Assembly (NCBI GenBank): GCA_963808705.1
Contig: CAWEHB010000016.1
Location: forward strand, 992,001 to 1,056,000
DNA: 64,000 nt
Origin: JASHPR01 sp963808705
GTDB lineage: Bacteria > Actinomycetota > Actinomycetes > Streptosporangiales > Streptosporangiaceae
Reading direction: 5' to 3'
Shown: piece after piece, positions 60,270-64,000 of the stretch
Numbering within the stretch: the first letter of the stretch is position 1
Layout: each line of letters begins with the position of its first letter
Translations under genes and position numbers: made by a program
The notes under the pieces: model-generated
Told to the model about the DNA's origin: nothing
Database searches by the model: none
What the model saw: the letters and a program-made list of their open reading frames with translations, nothing else

Positions 60270-62669
60270 ATGCGGATCGCGGTGGCGGGCGGCGGCCCGG
60301 GCGGGCTGTACTTCGCGGCCCTCGCCCGGCAGCTCGACCCGGCGAGCGAGATCACCGTCTGGGAGCGCAACGCGGCCGACGACACGTTCGGCTTCGGCGT
60401 GGTGTTCTCGGACGAGACCCTGGGCGGCATCGAGCACGCCGACCCTGCGATCTACCGCGCGATGGAGCGCGAGTTCGCCCGCTGGGACGACATCGACGTG
60501 CACGTCAAGGGCCAGGTGATCACCAGCGGCGGGCACGGCTTCGCCGCGCTGAGCCGCCGCCGGCTGCTGCAGATCCTGCAGCGGCGGTGCCGCGAGATCG
60601 GCGTGACCGTGCACTTCCGCGCCGAGGCCCCGCCGGCCGAGGTGCTGTCGGCCGGCTACGACCTGGTGGTAGCCGCGGACGGGGCGAACTCGGTAGTGCG
60701 GAAAGCCGCGGACTTCGCGTTCCGGCCCGATCTTGACATCAGGCGATGCAAGTACATGTGGCTCGGCACCGACCTGGTCTTCGACGCGTTCAAGTTCTAC
60801 ATCGAGCCGACGCCCTACGGCGTGATGCAGATTCACGGGTACCCCTACGACGCGGCCGGCAGCACGTTCATCGTCGAGATGCACGACTCGGTCTGGCGGG
60901 CGGCCGGGTTCGGCCGGCTCGCGCCGCCGGACCTGCCGCCGGGCCGCAGCGACGAGGCGTCGATCGAAGCGATCCGGGAACTGTTCGCCGGCGTGCTCGA
61001 CGGTCACGCGGTGCACGCGAACAACTCCAAGTGGATCAGCTTCGGCACGCTGCGCTGCCGCAGCTGGCGGCACGGCAACGTGGTCCTGCTCGGCGACGCC
61101 GCGCACACCGCGCACTTTTCCATCGGCTCGGGGACCAAGCTGGCCATGGAGGACGCGCTGGCGCTGGCCGCCTGCCTGCACGAGCAGCCGGGCCTGGACG
61201 CGGCCCTGGGCGCCTACGAGGCCGAGCGCAAGCCGGTGGTGGCGTCCACGCAGCGCGCCGCGCAGGCCAGCCTGGAGTGGTTCGAGAACCTCGGCCAGTA
61301 CACCGGCCAGGAGCCGGAGCAGTTCGCGTTCAACATCATGACCCGCAGCCGCCGGGTCACCCACGGCAACCTGCGGGTGCGTGACCCGGAGTTCGCGGAC
61401 CGGATCGACGCCTGGTTCGCCGGGCATGAGAAGCGGCGCGGCATGGGGCCGGGCGACGTGGTCCCGCCGATGTTCCAGCCGCTGCGGCTGCGCGGCCTGG
61501 AGCTGAAGAACCGGGTCGTGGTGTCGGCGATGGACATGTACTCCTCGGCCGACGGCACGCCGTCCGACTTCCACCTGGTGCACCTGGGCGGCAAGGCGCT
61601 CGGCGGCGCCGCCCTGGTCATGACCGAGATGGTCTGCGTCAGCCCGGAGGGCCGGATCACCCCGGGCTGCGCGGGCATGTACGCGCCCGGGCACGAGACG
61701 GCCTGGCGGCGGACCACCCGCTTCGTGCACGAGAACTCGACGGCGAAGATCGGGCTGCAGCTCGGCCACTCCGGCCGCAAGGGCTCCACCCGGCTGATGT
61801 GGGAGGGCATCGACGAGCCGCTGCCCGCGGGCAACTGGGAGGTGTCTGCCCCCTCCCCCATCCCGTACCTGCCCGGCGTCAGCCAGGTACCCCGCGAGCT
61901 TACCCTGGCCGAGATGACGGAGATCAAAGATCAGTTCCGCAGCGCCACGCAAGCCGCCGACCGCTGCGGCTTCGACCTGATCGAGCTGCACTGCGCGCAC
62001 GGCTACCTGCTGTCGTCGTTCATCTCGCCGGTCACCAACCGGCGCACCGACGGCTACGGCGGGGATCTGGCCGGGCGGCTGCGCTACCCGCTCGAGGTGT
62101 TCGCCGCGATGCGGGCGGCCTGGCCCGCGGGCAAGCCGATGACCGTGCGGATCTCGGCCACCGACTGGTGCCCGGGCGGGATCACCGGCGAGGACGCGGT
62201 CGAGATCGCGCGGGCGTTCCAGGCCGCGGGCGCGGACGCCATCGACGTGTCGACCGGGCAGGTCACGCCGGACGAGGAGCCGGCCTTCGGCCGGTCCTAC
62301 CAGACGCCGTTCGCGGACGCGATCCGTAACCGGACCGGCATCGCCACCATCGCCGTCGGCGTGATCTCGTCCTACGACGACGTGAACTCGATCATCCTGG
62401 CCGGCCGGGCCGACCTGTGCGCGCTGGGCCGGGCCCACCTCTACGACCCGAACTGGACCCTGCACGCCGCGGCCGAGCAGGGCTACGATGGCCCGGCCGC
62501 CGCGTGGCCCGACCCGTGGCGGGCCGGGAGCAGGCCGCCGCAGACCGGGCGCAGCGACGGGCCGCGCCCGCGGCTGCAGCTGATCCGGGAGGGCGAGCCG
62601 GGGACCCGGCACGCCCGGTGGCGGCCCGGCGCGGTGTTAGCCCGGGGGACGACCCCCGGACCCCGCTGA
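60270..62669 (+). CDS. Bifunctional salicylyl-CoA/2-aminobenzoyl-CoA 5-hydroxylase and oxidoreductase
   Basis: 799 residues from ATG 60270 (MRIAVAGGGPGGLYFAALAR); a GTG at 60180 with GAGAGGAG upstream would add 30 Gly/Arg-rich residues and fits the promoter better. Domain 1 (1-400): FAD monooxygenase with GxGxxG start, VVAADGANSVVRKAADFAF and VVLLGDAAHTAHFSIGSGTK. Domain 2 (410-775): old-yellow-enzyme type FMN oxidoreductase with RVVVSAMDMYSSADGTPSDF, LQLGHSGRKGSTRL and ELHCAHGYLLSSFISPVTNR. Such fusions hydroxylate and reduce aromatic CoA thioesters, e.g. 2-aminobenzoyl-CoA in anthranilate breakdown or salicylyl-CoA. The last residues (ARGTTPGPR) are coded by a GC palindrome. Confidence 0.9.
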   Translation: MRIAVAGGGPGGLYFAALARQLDPASEITVWERNAADDTFGFGVVFSDETLGGIEHADPAIYRAMEREFARWDDIDVHVKGQVITSGGHGFAALSRRRLLQILQRRCREIGVTVHFRAEAPPAEVLSAGYDLVVAADGANSVVRKAADFAFRPDLDIRRCKYMWLGTDLVFDAFKFYIEPTPYGVMQIHGYPYDAAGSTFIVEMHDSVWRAAGFGRLAPPDLPPGRSDEASIEAIRELFAGVLDGHAVHANNSKWISFGTLRCRSWRHGNVVLLGDAAHTAHFSIGSGTKLAMEDALALAACLHEQPGLDAALGAYEAERKPVVASTQRAAQASLEWFENLGQYTGQEPEQFAFNIMTRSRRVTHGNLRVRDPEFADRIDAWFAGHEKRRGMGPGDVVPPMFQPLRLRGLELKNRVVVSAMDMYSSADGTPSDFHLVHLGGKALGGAALVMTEMVCVSPEGRITPGCAGMYAPGHETAWRRTTRFVHENSTAKIGLQLGHSGRKGSTRLMWEGIDEPLPAGNWEVSAPSPIPYLPGVSQVPRELTLAEMTEIKDQFRSATQAADRCGFDLIELHCAHGYLLSSFISPVTNRRTDGYGGDLAGRLRYPLEVFAAMRAAWPAGKPMTVRISATDWCPGGITGEDAVEIARAFQAAGADAIDVSTGQVTPDEEPAFGRSYQTPFADAIRNRTGIATIAVGVISSYDDVNSIILAGRADLCALGRAHLYDPNWTLHAAAEQGYDGPAAAWPDPWRAGSRPPQTGRSDGPRPRLQLIREGEPGTRHARWRPGAVLARGTTPGPR
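62642..62665. repeat. GC palindromic element at the 3' end of the hydroxylase gene
   Basis: CCGGGGG-ACGA-CCCCCGG (62642-62659), followed by ACCCCG. It encodes the last residues before the stop codon and extends the protein past its conserved end. Same pattern as the copies in lepA, miaB, recX and lhr. Confidence 0.65.
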
Positions 62670-62725
62670 CTGGCCCCGGGACGTCCCGTTGGGGGATCTC
62701 GGGGATGAGACCGGGAGGAGACCAG

Positions 62726-63124
62726 GTGGAGCTTGAGCGGGTGAACCCGCCGTCGCTGCCGCGGCCGATCGGCTTCTCGCACGCGGTGGTGACCACCGGC
62801 GGGCGGCTGGTTTTCCTGGCCGGCCAGATCGCGCACGGCGCCGGCGGCGCGATCGTGGGCGACACGGTGGCCGCGCAGTTCGGGCAGGCGCTGGCCAACC
62901 TGCTGGAGGCGCTGCGCGCCGCGGGCGGCTCGCCCGAGCACCTGGCCAGCCTGACCGTCTACGCGGTCGACCTGGACGACTACCGGGCCCAGGGGCGCGA
63001 GATCGGCCTGGCCTGGCGGCGGCTGGCCGGCCGGGAGTATCCGGCGATGGCCGGGATCGGGGTCAGCAGGCTGTGGCACCCCGCGGCGCTGGTCGAGATC
63101 CAGGGCTACGCGGTCATCCCGTGA
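62726..63124 (+). CDS. RidA family (YjgF/UK114) protein
   Basis: 132 residues from GTG 62726, with GGGAGGAG seven bases upstream. RidA features: RPIGFSHAVVTTGGRLVFLA, GQIAHGAGG, QFGQALANLLEALRAAGGSP and the final MAGIGVSRLWHPAALVEIQG. RidA proteins hydrolyse reactive enamines and imines to ketones and ammonia; the canonical catalytic Arg position is taken up by SRLWHP here, so substrate may differ. Directly behind the aromatic hydroxylase, it could hydrolyse the enamine formed from 2-aminobenzoyl-CoA. Its end overlaps convergent paaX by 11 bp. Confidence 0.9.
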   Translation: MELERVNPPSLPRPIGFSHAVVTTGGRLVFLAGQIAHGAGGAIVGDTVAAQFGQALANLLEALRAAGGSPEHLASLTVYAVDLDDYRAQGREIGLAWRRLAGREYPAMAGIGVSRLWHPAALVEIQGYAVIP

Positions 63125-63983
63125 CGGCCGGGCTGCCCTCCGGCGGCCGGCCGGTGAGCCCGAGCACGTAAGCGCGGGCCGGATCGGCCAGCCGCTTGCG
63201 CAGCGCGGCGAACGCGGCGTCCGCCCGCAGGCCGTTCCAGGCGTCGGGCAGCAGTTCCGCGGGCAGCCCGGGGTCGAGGAACGGCAGCCGCCGCCAGGCG
63301 GTGAGCGCCCGGACGTAGTCGGCGAACGCCTCGCCGCCGGACAGGCCGTCCGGCCGGGCCGCCGCCGGGCCGGCCGCGTCGAGGAACGCCTGGTACAGGC
63401 TCTGCAGCCGGTCCAGATCCCACCACCGCCCGACCTGCTCCCGCAGGTCGCCGAACGCGAGGTAGTCGGCGCGGAACAGGCTCACGTAGCCGGACAGGCC
63501 GCCGCGCTCGAGCACCTCGGCGGTCGCGCCGGCCAGGTGGCCCGGCGCGATCCACACGCCCGCCGACACGGTGCCGAAGCCGAGCCAGGTCAGCCGGGAG
63601 CGCAGCGCGTGCCGCCGCCGCCGCTGCGGCTCGGGCACGCTGAACACGGCCAGCAGCCAGCCGTCGGCGACCCGGGCCCGGGGCCGGTCGAAGATCCGCT
63701 GGTCGCCCTCGGCGAGGATGTCACGGCCGCGGCGGGACAGCGCGTAGCCCGCCGCGCCGCCGAGCCGGCGCGGCTCGAGCACCCCGCGCTGCTTCAGCCG
63801 CGAGATCGACGAACGCACCGCGGGCTCGTCCACGCCCAGCCCGGCCATCAGCCGGATCAGCGAGGCCACGCTGAGCCAGCCGCCTGCCTCGCGGGCGTAC
63901 AGACCGTAGATCGTCACGATCAGCGCCCGCGGCTGCACCTGCCACTCCGGGCCGCTGCCTGGCGCCTCGGTGAAGGTCGTCAT
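63114..63983 (-). CDS. PaaX family transcriptional regulator
   Basis: 289 residues. N-terminal winged helix: QPRALIVTIYGLYAREAGGW, LIRLMAGLGVDEPAVRSSIS and RLKQRGVLEPRRLGGAAGYA. Middle PaaX domain: IFDRPRARVADGWLLAVFSV, then WLGFGTVSAGVWIAPGHLAG. PaaX is the phenylacetyl-CoA-responsive repressor of phenylacetate genes; relatives answer to other aryl-CoA esters. Here it faces the hydroxylase-RidA pair, so an aryl-CoA such as aminobenzoyl-CoA is a likely ligand. Its own start lies 17 bp from the window end, so its promoter and any genes beyond it are not visible. Confidence 0.92.
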   Translation of the reverse strand: MTTFTEAPGSGPEWQVQPRALIVTIYGLYAREAGGWLSVASLIRLMAGLGVDEPAVRSSISRLKQRGVLEPRRLGGAAGYALSRRGRDILAEGDQRIFDRPRARVADGWLLAVFSVPEPQRRRRHALRSRLTWLGFGTVSAGVWIAPGHLAGATAEVLERGGLSGYVSLFRADYLAFGDLREQVGRWWDLDRLQSLYQAFLDAAGPAAARPDGLSGGEAFADYVRALTAWRRLPFLDPGLPAELLPDAWNGLRADAAFAALRKRLADPARAYVLGLTGRPPEGSPAVTG

Positions 63984-64000
63984 CCCAGGAACATAGCGGA

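Noticed and set aside
59937..62612. Very long minus-strand open frame continuing upstream of ftsK, antisense to the aromatic hydroxylase gene
   Set aside because: It has no family motif, is rich in His, Arg, Gly and Pro, and mirrors the GC-rich third positions of the real plus-strand gene. FtsK similarity starts at 59936.

Overview
This is a very GC-rich chromosomal window from an actinomycete. Almost every long gene has G or C at the third codon position, GTG starts are frequent, and stop/start overlaps (ATGA, GTGA, TGATG) are common. The gene content is typical of Streptomyces/Streptosporangiales-type Actinobacteria: a CIRCE-controlled hrcA-dnaJ pair, lepA, rpsT, holA, miaA/miaB/dapF, hflX, recA-recX, DUF3046, rny, lhr, clgR-cinA-pgsA-rimO and ftsK. 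I see no rRNA, tRNA, CRISPR array, transposase or integrase. The only clear mobile element is a protein-splicing homing intein inside recA. Genus cannot be named from this sequence alone.

Layout. (1) 0-8 kb, heat-shock and translation block on the minus strand: partial phoH, a broken HIT gene, rsmE, dnaJ, hrcA with a CIRCE operator, and hemW. A plus-strand sigma factor and its membrane partner sit inside the phoH/HIT/rsmE order. Two small membrane or DUF genes follow hrcA and hemW. (2) 8-16 kb: lepA, rpsT, holA, a DegV protein, hutI and hflX. (3) 16-23 kb, glyoxylate module on the plus strand: malate synthase (aceB) and a three-subunit glycolate oxidase (glcDEF). Between them lie a STAS protein and the tail of a lost SpoIIE-type phosphatase. 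(4) 23-26 kb, small regulatory genes: a ribbon-helix-helix protein with an apparently leaderless promoter full of palindromes, a DUF4097 protein, a 59-residue protein, an RsbW-like ATPase and an orphan DUF397 protein. (5) 26-38.6 kb: dapF, miaA, a dioxygenase-like protein, miaB, an S9 peptidase, rny, recX, recA with a 368-residue intein, a LexA box, a P-loop gene remnant and DUF3046. (6) 38.7-46.2 kb: a minus-strand operon fadD-phaC-phaZ-acyl-CoA dehydrogenase for medium-chain-type polyhydroxyalkanoate turnover, divergent from a DUF3311/solute:sodium symporter pair. (7) 46-60 kb: lhr, two DUF202 genes, an Rrf2 regulator, then clgR-cinA-pgsA-rimO-RodZ-like-ftsK. (8) 60-64 kb: a salicylyl/2-aminobenzoyl-CoA hydroxylase-reductase fusion, a RidA protein and a PaaX-type regulator, probably an aromatic-acid CoA catabolic unit continuing beyond the window.

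The most unusual structure not explained by genes is a dispersed GC palindrome of the form G5-6/spacer/C5-6 followed by GGA(A)CCCC or AGACCCC. It lies inside five protein genes (lepA, miaB, recX, lhr and the aromatic hydroxylase) without breaking their frames. Other points of interest are the intein with AT-richer flanking extein codons, several gene remnants left at old operon junctions, and many in-frame microduplications.
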